DNA of 5,515 nt, from NCBI GenBank assembly GCA_018903185.1, contig JAHIQV010000199.1:1-5515 (forward strand), given 5' to 3'. The DNA comes from Gammaproteobacteria bacterium. GTDB taxonomy: Bacteria; Pseudomonadota; Gammaproteobacteria; Burkholderiales; Burkholderiaceae_C. How positions within the stretch are numbered: the stretch's first letter is position 1; each line of letters begins with the position of its first letter. This document shows positions 1 through 5,499 of this stretch, one piece after another. The position numbers and the translations under genes are program-made. Under the pieces are notes generated by a model that worked only from the letters and a program-made list of their open reading frames with translations, was not told the origin of the DNA and searched no databases.

Positions 1-2
1 AG

Positions 3-484
<482 letters not shown>

Positions 485-488
<4 letters not shown>

Positions 489-1081
489 GCGGCCTGCTCC
501 AGGAAGTTCTTGAGCATGGCATGGCCGTGCTCGGTGAGGATGCTCTCGGGGTGAAACTGCACACCCTCGATCGCCAGGGTCTTGTGCTTCACGCCCATGA
601 TCTCGCCGTCGGGCGTCCAGGCCGTGACCTTCAGGCAGTCGGGGCAGCTGTCGCGTTCGATGGCCAGCGAGTGGTATCGGTTGACGGTGAATTGCTCGGG
701 CAGGTTGGCGAACACGCCTTCCTGTGTGGTCGTGATGACGCTGGTCTTGCCGTGCATCAGCTCCTGCGCACGGATGATCTTGCCGCCGAAGGCCGCGCCG
801 ATGCTCTGGTGGCCCAGGCACACGCCGAGGATGGGCAGCTTGCCTGCGAAGTGTTGAATGGCGGGCACTGAAATGCCGGCTTCGGCCGGTGAGCAAGGGC
901 CGGGCGAGATCACCAGACGATCCACCTGTCCCGCGTCCACACGGCGCTGGATCTCGTCGACGGTGATCTCGTCGTTGCGCACCACGGTCACATCGGCACC
1001 GAGCTCACCGAAGTACTGCACGATGTTGTAGGTGAAAGAGTCGTAGTTGTCGACCATCAGGAGTTGAATAGGTTTGCTCAT
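485..1081 (-). CDS. trpG: Anthranilate synthase component II (glutamine amidotransferase)
   Basis: Class I glutamine amidotransferase subunit that hydrolyses glutamine and passes ammonia to TrpE for anthranilate synthesis, the first committed step to tryptophan. The protein is 198 residues, normal for the family. It opens with [13 protein letters not shown] (7-19) and has the oxyanion-strand motif SPGPCSP (59-65). The nucleophile elbow is GVCLGHQ with Cys88, and RYHSL is at 135-139. GVQFHPES (173-180) supplies His177 and Glu179 of the triad. I chose the ATG at 1081 because the family N-terminus begins there and GGAG (1090-1093) is 8 nt upstream. A start at 1159 would add 26 unconserved residues overlapping trpE. 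The gene lies 5 bp after trpE and its TGA overlaps the next ATG. In bacteria with a single copy this subunit can also serve folate synthesis as PabA; whether that holds here cannot be seen. Confidence 0.98.
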
Positions 1082-1086
1082 GGTGT

Positions 1087-2586
1087 TCACTCCAGCCCTT
1101 CTTCCACCAGCTCGGCCGCACGCAGCAGCGCGCGGGCCTTGTGTTCTGTTTCCCTCCATTCCATCTCGGGAATGGAATCGGCCACGACACCGGCGGCGGC
1201 CTGCACGTAGAGCATCTGGTCCTTGATGATGCCGGTGCGGATGGCGATGGCCACGTCCATGTCACCGGCGTAGCTGAGGTAGCCGCAGGCGCCACCGTAG
1301 AGGCCACGCTTGGTGGGCTCCAGCTGGTCGATCAGCTCCATCGCGTGCACCTTGGGCGCGCCGGTCAGCGTTCCGGCGGGGAAGGTGGCTTTCAGCACGT
1401 CCATGTTGGTCATGCCATCCACCAGCGTGCCTTCGACGTTGCTCACGATGTGCATCACGTGGCTGTAGCGTTCCACCGCGAAGGCCTCGGTCACCTTCAC
1501 GCTGCCGATCTTCGCGATGCGGCCGATGTCGTTGCGCGCCAGGTCGATCAGCATCACGTGCTCGGCGCGCTCTTTCGGGTCGTTCACCAGCTCGATCTCG
1601 GTGGCCTTGTCCTTCTCTGACATCGCGCCGCGCGGGCGTGTGCCGGCGAGCGGCCGGATGATCACTTTCTGACCCTCGTCCACCTGCTCCTGACGCACCA
1701 GGATTTCGGGCGAAGCACCCACCACGTGGAAGTCCCCGAAGTGGTAGTAGTACATGTAGGGCGACGGGTTCAGCGAACGCAGCGCGCGGTACAACGAGAG
1801 CGGCGACTCGGTGTAGCGCTTCTTGATGCGCTGGCCCACCTGCACCTGCATGAAGTCGCCGCCGGCGATCAGCTCCTTGGCGCGCTCCACGGCGGCCAGG
1901 TAGTCGGCCTTGGCAAAGTCGCGTTCGGCCGGAAAACTCTGGCTGGGCTTGACCACCGGCGCGCTCACCGAATATTTCAGCGCCTCCTTCAGCTCGCGAA
2001 CGCGCTTCTTGGCATTGGCGTAGGCCTCGGGCTGGGCCGGGTCGGCGTAGACGATCAGGTAGAGCTTGCCCGAGAGGTTGTCGATGACCGCCAGCTCTTC
2101 GCACTGCAGCAGCAGGATGTCGGGGCAGCCCAGGGTGTCGGGCGGGCAGGTGTTTTCGAGCTTTTTCTCGATGTAGCGCACCGCGTCATAGCCAAAGTAA
2201 CCGGCCAGGCCGCCGCAGAAACGCGGCAGTCCCGGGCGCAGCGCGACCTTGAAGCGCTGCTGGTAGGCGGCGATGAAGTCCAGCGGGTTGCCGTGGTTCG
2301 TTTCCACCACCACGCCGTCGCGCACCACCTCGGTTTTGGCCTCGGCGCCGAAGCCGCTGGCGCGCAGCAGCGTGCGCGCGGGCAGGCCGATGAAGCTGTA
2401 GCGACCAAAGCGCTCGCCGCCGACGACGGATTCGAGCAGGAAGCTGTATTTGCCGTCGCCGCGCCCGTGGGCCAGCTTCAGGTACAGCGAGAGCGGGGTC
2501 TCAAGGTCCGCAAAGGCCTCGGCCATCAGCGGGATGCGGTTGTAACCCTGGCTGGCCAGGCTCTTGAATTCGAGTTCGGTGATCAT
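1087..2586 (-). CDS. trpE: Anthranilate synthase component I
   Basis: Chorismate-utilising subunit that, with TrpG, converts chorismate and ammonia to anthranilate and pyruvate. The protein is 499 residues, normal for the family. The N-terminal domain holds the Trp feedback element LLES (50-53) and FGRYSFIG (60-67). NPSPYMYY (273-280), the second part of the allosteric Trp site, is intact, so feedback inhibition is expected. The chorismate-binding domain shows VGASPE (289-294), [10 protein letters not shown] (311-320), [14 protein letters not shown] (340-353), His379 in [18 protein letters not shown] (406-412) and [15 protein letters not shown] (463-477). I chose the ATG at 2586 because GGAG (2596-2599) lies 9 nt upstream and family homology begins there. 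An in-frame ATG at 2601 has only 3 nt between GGAG and the codon. A GTG at 2730 would add 48 low-complexity Pro/Arg/Ala residues and is unlikely. Confidence 0.98.
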   Translation of the reverse strand: MITELEFKSLASQGYNRIPLMAEAFADLETPLSLYLKLAHGRGDGKYSFLLESVVGGERFGRYSFIGLPARTLLRASGFGAEAKTEVVRDGVVVETNHGNPLDFIAAYQQRFKVALRPGLPRFCGGLAGYFGYDAVRYIEKKLENTCPPDTLGCPDILLLQCEELAVIDNLSGKLYLIVYADPAQPEAYANAKKRVRELKEALKYSVSAPVVKPSQSFPAERDFAKADYLAAVERAKELIAGGDFMQVQVGQRIKKRYTESPLSLYRALRSLNPSPYMYYYHFGDFHVVGASPEILVRQEQVDEGQKVIIRPLAGTRPRGAMSEKDKATEIELVNDPKERAEHVMLIDLARNDIGRIAKIGSVKVTEAFAVERYSHVMHIVSNVEGTLVDGMTNMDVLKATFPAGTLTGAPKVHAMELIDQLEPTKRGLYGGACGYLSYAGDMDVAIAIRTGIIKDQMLYVQAAAGVVADSIPEMEWRETEHKARALLRAAELVEEGLE

Positions 2587-2602
2587 GTTCAGACGCTCCA
2601 TC

Positions 2603-2634
2603 GGCTCCTGGCTGCCTAGCAGGGGTGGGGAGCC
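2603..2634. promoter_or_regulatory. Inverted repeat before trpE: leader hairpin on minus strand, terminator-like on plus strand
   Basis: GGCTCC (2603-2608) and GGAGCC (2629-2634) form a perfect 6-bp stem. Inside it CTGC (2612-2615) and GCAG (2619-2622) can form a second short stem. On the plus strand six T residues (2635-2640) follow directly, so it resembles an intrinsic terminator for transcription antisense to trpE. On the minus strand the same stem lies 17 nt before the trpE ATG and hides the first AGGAG-like sequence, leaving GGAG 2596-2599 free. Which strand uses it is not known. Confidence 0.4.
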
Positions 2635-2648
2635 TTTTTTCTGGGGTG

Positions 2649-2670
2649 CCCGGTCAGGCGCGCTGCCGGG
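2649..2670 (-). promoter_or_regulatory. Strong GC hairpin in the trpE leader
   Basis: CCCGG (minus strand 2670-2666) pairs with CCGGG (2653-2649), and CAG pairs with CTG inside it. This gives an 8-bp stem with one bulged A and a 5-nt loop. The RNA after it is C-rich and then has six A residues, not a U-tract. It therefore looks like a structural or pausing element rather than a Rho-independent terminator. Confidence 0.35.
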
Positions 2671-2710
2671 TTCGGGGGCTGGGGTGGCGCGGGCTGGGAT
2701 TGCCTGGTGG
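2668..2710 (-). promoter_or_regulatory. C-rich, G-poor leader stretch, possible Rho loading site
   Basis: The minus-strand RNA over these 43 nt has 26 C and 7 G by my count. It lies in the untranslated part between the leader stop codon and trpE. Such unstructured C-over-G regions are typical of Rho utilisation sites. Since no U-tract terminator is present, Rho-dependent termination is a reasonable candidate mechanism for attenuation. This rests on composition only. Confidence 0.3.
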
Positions 2711-2724
2711 CTGTTCCGGAGTCT

Positions 2725-2746
2725 GCGCACCGCCGGGGGAGTGCAC
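2725..2746 (-). promoter_or_regulatory. Second leader hairpin, just after the leader stop codon
   Basis: On the minus strand GTGCAC (2741-2746) pairs with GTGCGC (2725-2730), six pairs including one G-U, around a 10-nt loop. It begins 3 nt after the TAA of the candidate leader peptide, so a ribosome terminating there would cover its 5' arm. No U-tract follows, so it is not an intrinsic terminator by itself. Confidence 0.3.
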
Positions 2747-2748
2747 GT

Positions 2749-2832
2749 TTACGCTGGCTTGCGCCAGGGCCAGGCTCCCCGGCCATTGCGGCTCGGCAGA
2801 CCACCTGTGAAGGATGTGCGTGGGATGAACAT
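2749..2832 (-). CDS. trpL: Candidate trp leader peptide (27 aa, Trp-Pro-Trp)
   Basis: Short minus-strand reading frame, ATG at 2832 to TAA at 2749-2751, in the 5' leader of trpE. The peptide begins MFIPRTSF and ends RGAWPWRKPA. Its only tryptophans are codons 21 (2770-2772) and 23 (2764-2766), close to the stop as in attenuation peptides. The stretch from codon 22 to codon 26 folds into a perfect 5-bp hairpin (2754-2767) with a GCAA tetraloop, so a ribosome stalled at Trp would disturb RNA structure. No Shine-Dalgarno sequence precedes the ATG, but an extended -10 element ends 8 nt upstream, so the transcript could start at or within a few bases of the AUG. The Rhizobium trp leader is known to be translated leaderless in this way. 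Weak points: two Trp codons can occur by chance in GC-rich DNA, and no U-tract terminator follows. The frame is seen; the role is inferred. Confidence 0.5.
   Translation of the reverse strand: MFIPRTSFTGGLPSRNGRGAWPWRKPA
2754..2767 (-). promoter_or_regulatory. Leader hairpin over the Trp codons (GCAA tetraloop)
   Basis: On the minus strand CTGGC-GCAA-GCCAG forms a perfect 5-bp stem closed by a GNRA tetraloop. It includes part of Trp codon 23 and runs to codon 26 of the candidate leader peptide. The first Trp region, GCCTGG (2770-2775), can instead pair with CCAGGC (2702-2707) downstream. Alternative folds that depend on ribosome position are therefore possible. Only the base pairing is seen; the regulatory role is inferred. 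Confidence 0.4.
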
Positions 2833-2840
2833 GGGGCCAA

Positions 2841-2849
2841 AGTGTAGCA
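2841..2849 (-). promoter_or_regulatory. Candidate trp operon promoter, extended -10 (TGCTACACT)
   Basis: Read on the minus strand, TGC-TACACT is an extended -10 element, with TG at the right spacing and 4 of 6 matches to TATAAT. The predicted start is about 2832-2835, just at the ATG of the leader peptide and about 250 nt before trpE. The best -35 candidate, TGGCCG at 18-bp spacing (2865-2870), is poor, which is acceptable for an extended -10 promoter. Start-site mapping would decide. Confidence 0.45.
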
Positions 2850-2887
2850 AAGCTGTCGCGCTCCCGGCCAGAAAACGCGGCCGATGG

Positions 2888-2910
2888 CAGGGTTCTCCGG
2901 TGAAACCCTG
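2888..2910. repeat. 7-bp inverted repeat between the divergent promoters
   Basis: CAGGGTT (2888-2894) and AACCCTG (2904-2910) are perfect arms around a 9-nt spacer. It lies upstream of the extended -10 promoter of the trp leader and directly before the TTGCAT candidate -35 of the plus-strand gene. It could be an operator or, if the trp transcript starts near 2931, an RNA hairpin. Only two T residues follow on the plus strand, so it is not a convincing terminator there. Confidence 0.35.
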
Positions 2911-2939
2911 TTGCATTCCGCCATGGGGGTGCTGAGAAT
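2911..2939 (+). promoter_or_regulatory. Candidate promoter of the chalcone isomerase-like gene
   Basis: TTGCAT (2911-2916), a 17-bp spacer and GAGAAT (2934-2939) give a moderate sigma-70 match: 3 of 6 at -35 and 4 of 6 at -10. The predicted start is near 2946, leaving a 5' leader of about 47 nt and placing the start on the palindrome at 2947-2958. The match is weak enough that it is only a candidate. Confidence 0.3.
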
Positions 2940-2966
2940 TCTTTTCGAACGGTCGTTCTTTTTCAA
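2938..2966 (-). promoter_or_regulatory. Second candidate promoter toward trpE (TTGAAA-17-AAGAAT)
   Basis: On the minus strand TTGAAA (2961-2966) matches the -35 consensus at 5 of 6 positions. It is followed after 17 bp by AAGAAT (2938-2943), 4 of 6 at -10. It would start transcription near 2931 and lengthen the trp leader by about 100 nt. Its spacer contains the palindrome at 2947-2958, and it overlaps the plus-strand candidate promoter, so the two would compete. Confidence 0.3.
2947..2958. promoter_or_regulatory. Palindromic operator candidate GAACG-GT-CGTTC
   Basis: Perfect 5-bp inverted repeat with a 2-bp centre. It sits at the predicted start site of the plus-strand gene and inside the spacer of the minus-strand TTGAAA promoter. 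A bound repressor could block both. Short AACG/CGTT palindromes of this kind are bound by several TetR-family repressors, but I cannot name the regulator. Confidence 0.4.
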
Positions 2967-2992
2967 CATCCTCTCTGTGTGGACCTCACGCC

Positions 2993-3604
2993 ATGAAAAC
3001 CCCCCATCGCCACATTTCGCGCTCCATGGCTGGCCCCTTGTTGGGGCTGTGCCTCTGTCTGGGGGCGCTGCAGGCCTCGGCAGCCACGATCGAACTCAGC
3101 GGCGTCAAGCTGGAAGACCAGGTGAGCCTGGCGGGCAGTTCGCTGCAGCTCAACGGCGCCGGCGTGCGCTACAAGGCGGTGTTCAAGGTCTACACCGCCG
3201 GGCTGTACCTGAGCCAGAAAGCGAGCACGCCCGATGAGGTGCTGGCCGCGCCGGGCCCCAAGCGCATGACGATCACCATGCTGCGCGAAATCGACTCGAC
3301 CGAGCTCGGCAAGCTGTTCTCTCGCGGCATGGAAGACAACATGGAACGCAGCGCATTCTCCAAACTGATACCCGGCGTGATACGCATGAGCCAGGTGTTC
3401 AGCGACCACAAGAAACTCAAGGAAGGCGAGACCTTCCTGCTGGACTGGATCCCGGGCACCGGCACCGTGCTCACGATCAAGGGCAAGGTCGAGGGCGAAC
3501 CGTTCAAGGAGCCTGAGTTTTTCAACGCGCTCATGCGCATCTGGCTCGGCCCCAAGCCGGCGGACTGGCAGCTCAAGGACGCGCTGCTGGGCAAAAAGAA
3601 GTAA
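2993..3604 (+). CDS. Exported chalcone isomerase-like domain protein
   Basis: Protein of 203 residues. Residues 1-30 look like a Sec signal peptide: a basic start with Lys2, His5, Arg6, His7 and Arg10, a hydrophobic stretch MAGPLLGLCLCLGALQA, and an A-S-A cleavage motif ending at Ala30. The mature part, from ATIELSGVKLEDQV through RYKAVFKVYTAGLYL to FFNALMRIWLGPKPADWQLKDALLG, matches the bacterial chalcone isomerase-like family. Members of this family are mostly uncharacterised; plant chalcone isomerase cyclises chalcones and the fold also binds fatty acids. No flavonoid gene is nearby, so chalcone isomerase activity should not be assumed. Periplasmic location is inferred. The ATG has only a weak GGA (2981-2983) 9 nt upstream. 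The gene lies alone on the plus strand between trpE and gph and converges on gph. Confidence 0.9.
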   Translation: MKTPHRHISRSMAGPLLGLCLCLGALQASAATIELSGVKLEDQVSLAGSSLQLNGAGVRYKAVFKVYTAGLYLSQKASTPDEVLAAPGPKRMTITMLREIDSTELGKLFSRGMEDNMERSAFSKLIPGVIRMSQVFSDHKKLKEGETFLLDWIPGTGTVLTIKGKVEGEPFKEPEFFNALMRIWLGPKPADWQLKDALLGKKK

Positions 3605-3641
3605 CTGCTGCCCCCACCCACCGCCGCTGTGCGGGTCGCGG
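3605..3641. other. Short convergent gap between the chalcone isomerase-like gene and gph
   Basis: Only 37 bp separate the two convergent stop codons. A short CCGC-TGT-GCGG stem (3624-3634) is present, but no T-run follows on either strand, so I do not call a terminator. Readthrough or overlapping 3' ends are possible. Confidence 0.5.
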
Positions 3642-4337
3642 TCAGCTCAGCAACTCGGTCAGCGATCCAATCAACCGGTCGTGCGGCGCCGCGGCGATCG
3701 GGTCGCCGTGGTTGTAGCCGTAGGTCACCAGAGCCACCGGGCAGCCAGCGGCGCGTGCGGCGATGCCGTCGTTCTGCGAATCGCCCACCATCAGGGTCTG
3801 CCCAGGCAACGTGCCCAGCGCTTCGCAGGTTTTCAACAGCGGCATCGGATCGGGCTTCTTGCGCTCGAAGCTGTCGCCACCGAACACCTTCTCGAAAAAT
3901 TCCTCCAGACCCTTGGCCTGCAGCAGTCCCTGCGCAAACGCAAGTGGTTTGTTGGTCAGGCAAGCGAGCCGCAGGCCGGCGGTGCGCAGGCCTTGCAGCC
4001 CGTCGAACACGCCGGGGAACACATCGGCAAACTGGCCGTTGATGCTCCGGTAATGGTGCTGGTACTGGCCCCAGGCACGCTCGTACAGGGCATCCACACT
4101 CAGGGCCGGACACGCCTGGCCACAACCGATGACTTCGGGACGCCGCAACTGCTCGGCCAGCAGGCTGCGGATCAGGTGCTCCGAACCCTTGCCCACCGTG
4201 CGCTCGACGGCGGCACGGTCCACCCCGGGCAGGCCCAGATCGGCCATGGTGCGGTTGAGCGCCACTTCGAAGTCGCCCAGCGTGTCCACCATCGTGCCGT
4301 CGAGGTCCACGATGACGGCTGTGATGCCCCGGAACAT
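3642..4337 (-). CDS. gph: Phosphoglycolate phosphatase (HAD family)
   Basis: HAD-superfamily phosphatase that converts 2-phosphoglycolate to glycolate, clearing a product of DNA 3'-end repair and, in autotrophs, of the Rubisco oxygenase reaction. Protein of 231 residues. Motif I is VDLDGTMVDT with the nucleophile Asp11 and Asp13. Motif II is Thr128 in LTNKP, motif III is Lys161 in RKKPDP, and motif IV is GDSQND with Asp186 and Asp190. A helical cap fills residues 18-110. The ATG at 4337 shares its A with the rpe stop (TGATG). A GTG at 4340 gives a 4-base overlap and one more residue, and the sequence does not decide between them. No clear Shine-Dalgarno sequence is present, so translation is probably coupled to rpe. 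HAD phosphatases vary in substrate; the assignment rests on the motifs and the conserved rpe-gph-trp context. Confidence 0.94.
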   Translation of the reverse strand: MFRGITAVIVDLDGTMVDTLGDFEVALNRTMADLGLPGVDRAAVERTVGKGSEHLIRSLLAEQLRRPEVIGCGQACPALSVDALYERAWGQYQHHYRSINGQFADVFPGVFDGLQGLRTAGLRLACLTNKPLAFAQGLLQAKGLEEFFEKVFGGDSFERKKPDPMPLLKTCEALGTLPGQTLMVGDSQNDGIAARAAGCPVALVTYGYNHGDPIAAAPHDRLIGSLTELLS

Positions 4338-5014
4338 CACGCCAGGGCCACACGCATCTGGTCGATCACACTCTTGTAATCGGGCTTGCCGAAGATCGCG
4401 CTGCCAGCCACGAAGGTGTCGGCGCCCGCGTCGGCCACGCGGCGGATGTTGTCGACCTTGATGCCGCCGTCCACCTCCAGCCGGATGTCCCGCCCGCTGG
4501 CTTCGATGCGCTTCTTCGCCGCTTCGATCTTGCGCAGCGCGGAGTCGATGAAGCTCTGGCCGCCGAAGCCGGGGTTCACGCTCATGATCAGGATCAGGTC
4601 GATGTCATCGATCAGGTAGTCCAGCACGTCCAGCGGCTCGGCCGGGTTGAAGGTGAGGCCAGCCTTGCAACCCCTGGCCTTGATGGCCTGCACGCTGCGG
4701 TGCACGTGGGCCGAAGCGTCGGGGTGGAAGCTCACCAGGTCGGCACCGGCGTCGATGAAGGCGCCCGCGAGCGCGTCCACCGGCTGGATCATCAGGTGCA
4801 CGTCGATCGGCACCGGCGTGCCGTCCGGTTTTTTCGCGTGCGGCTTGAGGGCCTGGCAGACCATGGGCCCGAAGGTCAGGTTGGGCACGTAGTGGTTGTC
4901 CATGACGTCGAAGTGGATCCAGTCGGCGCCGGCGGCGATGACGTTTTTCACTTCCTCCCCGAGGCGGGCGAAGTCGGCGGACAGGATGGACGGGGCGATG
5001 CGGTAGGTGGTCAT
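4337..5014 (-). CDS. rpe: Ribulose-phosphate 3-epimerase
   Basis: Cytoplasmic TIM-barrel metalloenzyme that interconverts D-ribulose 5-phosphate and D-xylulose 5-phosphate in the pentose phosphate pathway, and in the Calvin cycle where present. Protein of 225 residues, normal length. It opens with [13 protein letters not shown] (6-18). Metal ligands are visible as His34 and Asp36 in [12 protein letters not shown], His73 in IDVHLM, and Asp182 in LEVDGGI; Asp36 and Asp182 are also the acid-base pair. The phosphate-binding loop [11 protein letters not shown] (145-155) and FVAGSAIF near 200 are intact. A KKPDGTP insertion (61-67) precedes the His73 strand and is longer than in E. coli. The upstream sequence has no clear Shine-Dalgarno motif, and I could not identify a promoter. 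The gene is divergent from apaG and overlaps gph by one base. Confidence 0.97.
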   Translation of the reverse strand: MTTYRIAPSILSADFARLGEEVKNVIAAGADWIHFDVMDNHYVPNLTFGPMVCQALKPHAKKPDGTPVPIDVHLMIQPVDALAGAFIDAGADLVSFHPDASAHVHRSVQAIKARGCKAGLTFNPAEPLDVLDYLIDDIDLILIMSVNPGFGGQSFIDSALRKIEAAKKRIEASGRDIRLEVDGGIKVDNIRRVADAGADTFVAGSAIFGKPDYKSVIDQMRVALA

Positions 5015-5060
5015 GGCACGTAGAAGTTGGAAACAGGACTGGTGCCGATTTTCGCAGGCC

Positions 5061-5076
5061 CGGCAAGGATTTGCCG
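5061..5076. repeat. 6-bp inverted repeat in the rpe/apaG intergenic region
   Basis: CGGCAA-GGAT-TTGCCG is a perfect 6-bp inverted repeat with a 4-bp centre. It lies at the -35 position for the apaG candidate promoter and about 50 bp upstream of rpe. It could be an operator for the divergent pair. The AAGGA inside it is too far from the apaG ATG to act as a ribosome binding site. Confidence 0.3.
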
Positions 5077-5084
5077 CGCCGCGG

Positions 5085-5090
5085 TAACAT
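5085..5090 (+). promoter_or_regulatory. Candidate -10 element of apaG (TAACAT)
   Basis: TAACAT matches TATAAT at 4 of 6 positions and ends 7 nt before the apaG ATG at 5098, which would make the transcript leaderless. No good -35 hexamer is visible at 16-18 bp. The support is positional and weak. Confidence 0.25.
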
Positions 5091-5097
5091 GCCGCTC

Positions 5098-5499
5098 ATG
5101 TCGAAATACCAGTTGACCTGCGAGGTCGAGCCCCAGTACCTGAGCGAGCAGTCCTCGCCCGACGAGGATCTCTACGCCTTTGCCTACACCATCACCATCA
5201 CCAACACCGGTGACATGACGGCGCAACTGATCTCGCGCCACTGGATCATCGACGACGCCCAGGGCCACACCGAAGAGGTCAAGGGCCTGGGAGTGGTGGG
5301 CAACCAGCCGCTGCTGCGGCCCGGCGAATCCTTCCAGTACACCAGCGGCACACGCCTGCAGACGCCCAACGGCACCATGCGCGGCAGTTTTTTCTGTGTC
5401 GCCGAGGATGGCGAGCGGTTCGAAGCCCTGGTGCCCGAGTTCGCGCTCAGCGCCGGCGCTTCCGGTGCGGGTCCAGGCGCAGCGCGCGTGCTCCACTGA
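5098..5499 (+). CDS. apaG: Co2+/Mg2+ efflux-associated protein ApaG
   Basis: Small cytoplasmic protein of the ApaG (DUF525) family with an immunoglobulin-like beta-sandwich. Bacterial mutants affect Co2+ resistance and Mg2+ efflux, but the biochemical role is unclear. Protein of 133 residues; the usual length is about 125. It opens MSKYQLTCEVEPQYL, then YAFAYTITITNTG (35-47), SRHWIIDDAQG (57-67) and the family signature GLGVVGNQPLLRPGESFQYTSG (73-94), followed by GTMRGSFFCVAEDGERFEALVPEFAL. The last dozen residues are Gly/Ala-rich and not part of the domain. I chose the ATG at 5098 because the family N-terminus begins there; an ATG at 5089 would add MPL and overlaps the candidate -10. No Shine-Dalgarno motif is at a usable distance from either. 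It is divergent from rpe, separated by 83 bp. The 16 bases after its stop hold nothing recognisable. Confidence 0.96.
   Translation: MSKYQLTCEVEPQYLSEQSSPDEDLYAFAYTITITNTGDMTAQLISRHWIIDDAQGHTEEVKGLGVVGNQPLLRPGESFQYTSGTRLQTPNGTMRGSFFCVAEDGERFEALVPEFALSAGASGAGPGAARVLH

Noticed and set aside
1082..1159. 26-residue extension of TrpG from a start at 1159
   Set aside because: It lies inside trpE, has no conserved content, and the ATG at 1081 has GGAG 8 nt upstream and begins the family N-terminus.
1726..2619. 297-codon plus-strand frame antisense to trpE
   Set aside because: Its His/Val/Gln/Leu-rich translation is typical of the antisense frame of a GC-rich gene, and trpE is unambiguous.
2587..2730. 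48-residue N-terminal extension of TrpE from a GTG at 2730
   Set aside because: The extension is Pro/Arg/Ala-rich with no family homology, spans hairpins and the C-rich leader, and the ATG at 2586 has a good ribosome binding site.
2616..2969. 117-codon minus-strand frame covering the trp promoter and leader region
   Set aside because: No recognisable domain, no ribosome binding site, biased Pro/Arg composition, and it overlaps the promoter and leader signals in a different frame from trpE.
3624..3634. Possible bidirectional terminator between the convergent genes
   Set aside because: The stem is only 4 bp and no T-run follows on either strand.
3190..4353. 387-codon minus-strand frame across gph and the antisense of the exported-protein gene
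   Set aside because: It is a shifted frame of gph joined to an antisense frame, with no conserved motif and Arg/Ala-rich low complexity.
5011..5496. 161-codon minus-strand frame opposite apaG
   Set aside because: Antisense shadow of apaG; apaG carries the full family signature and the frame has no recognisable domain.
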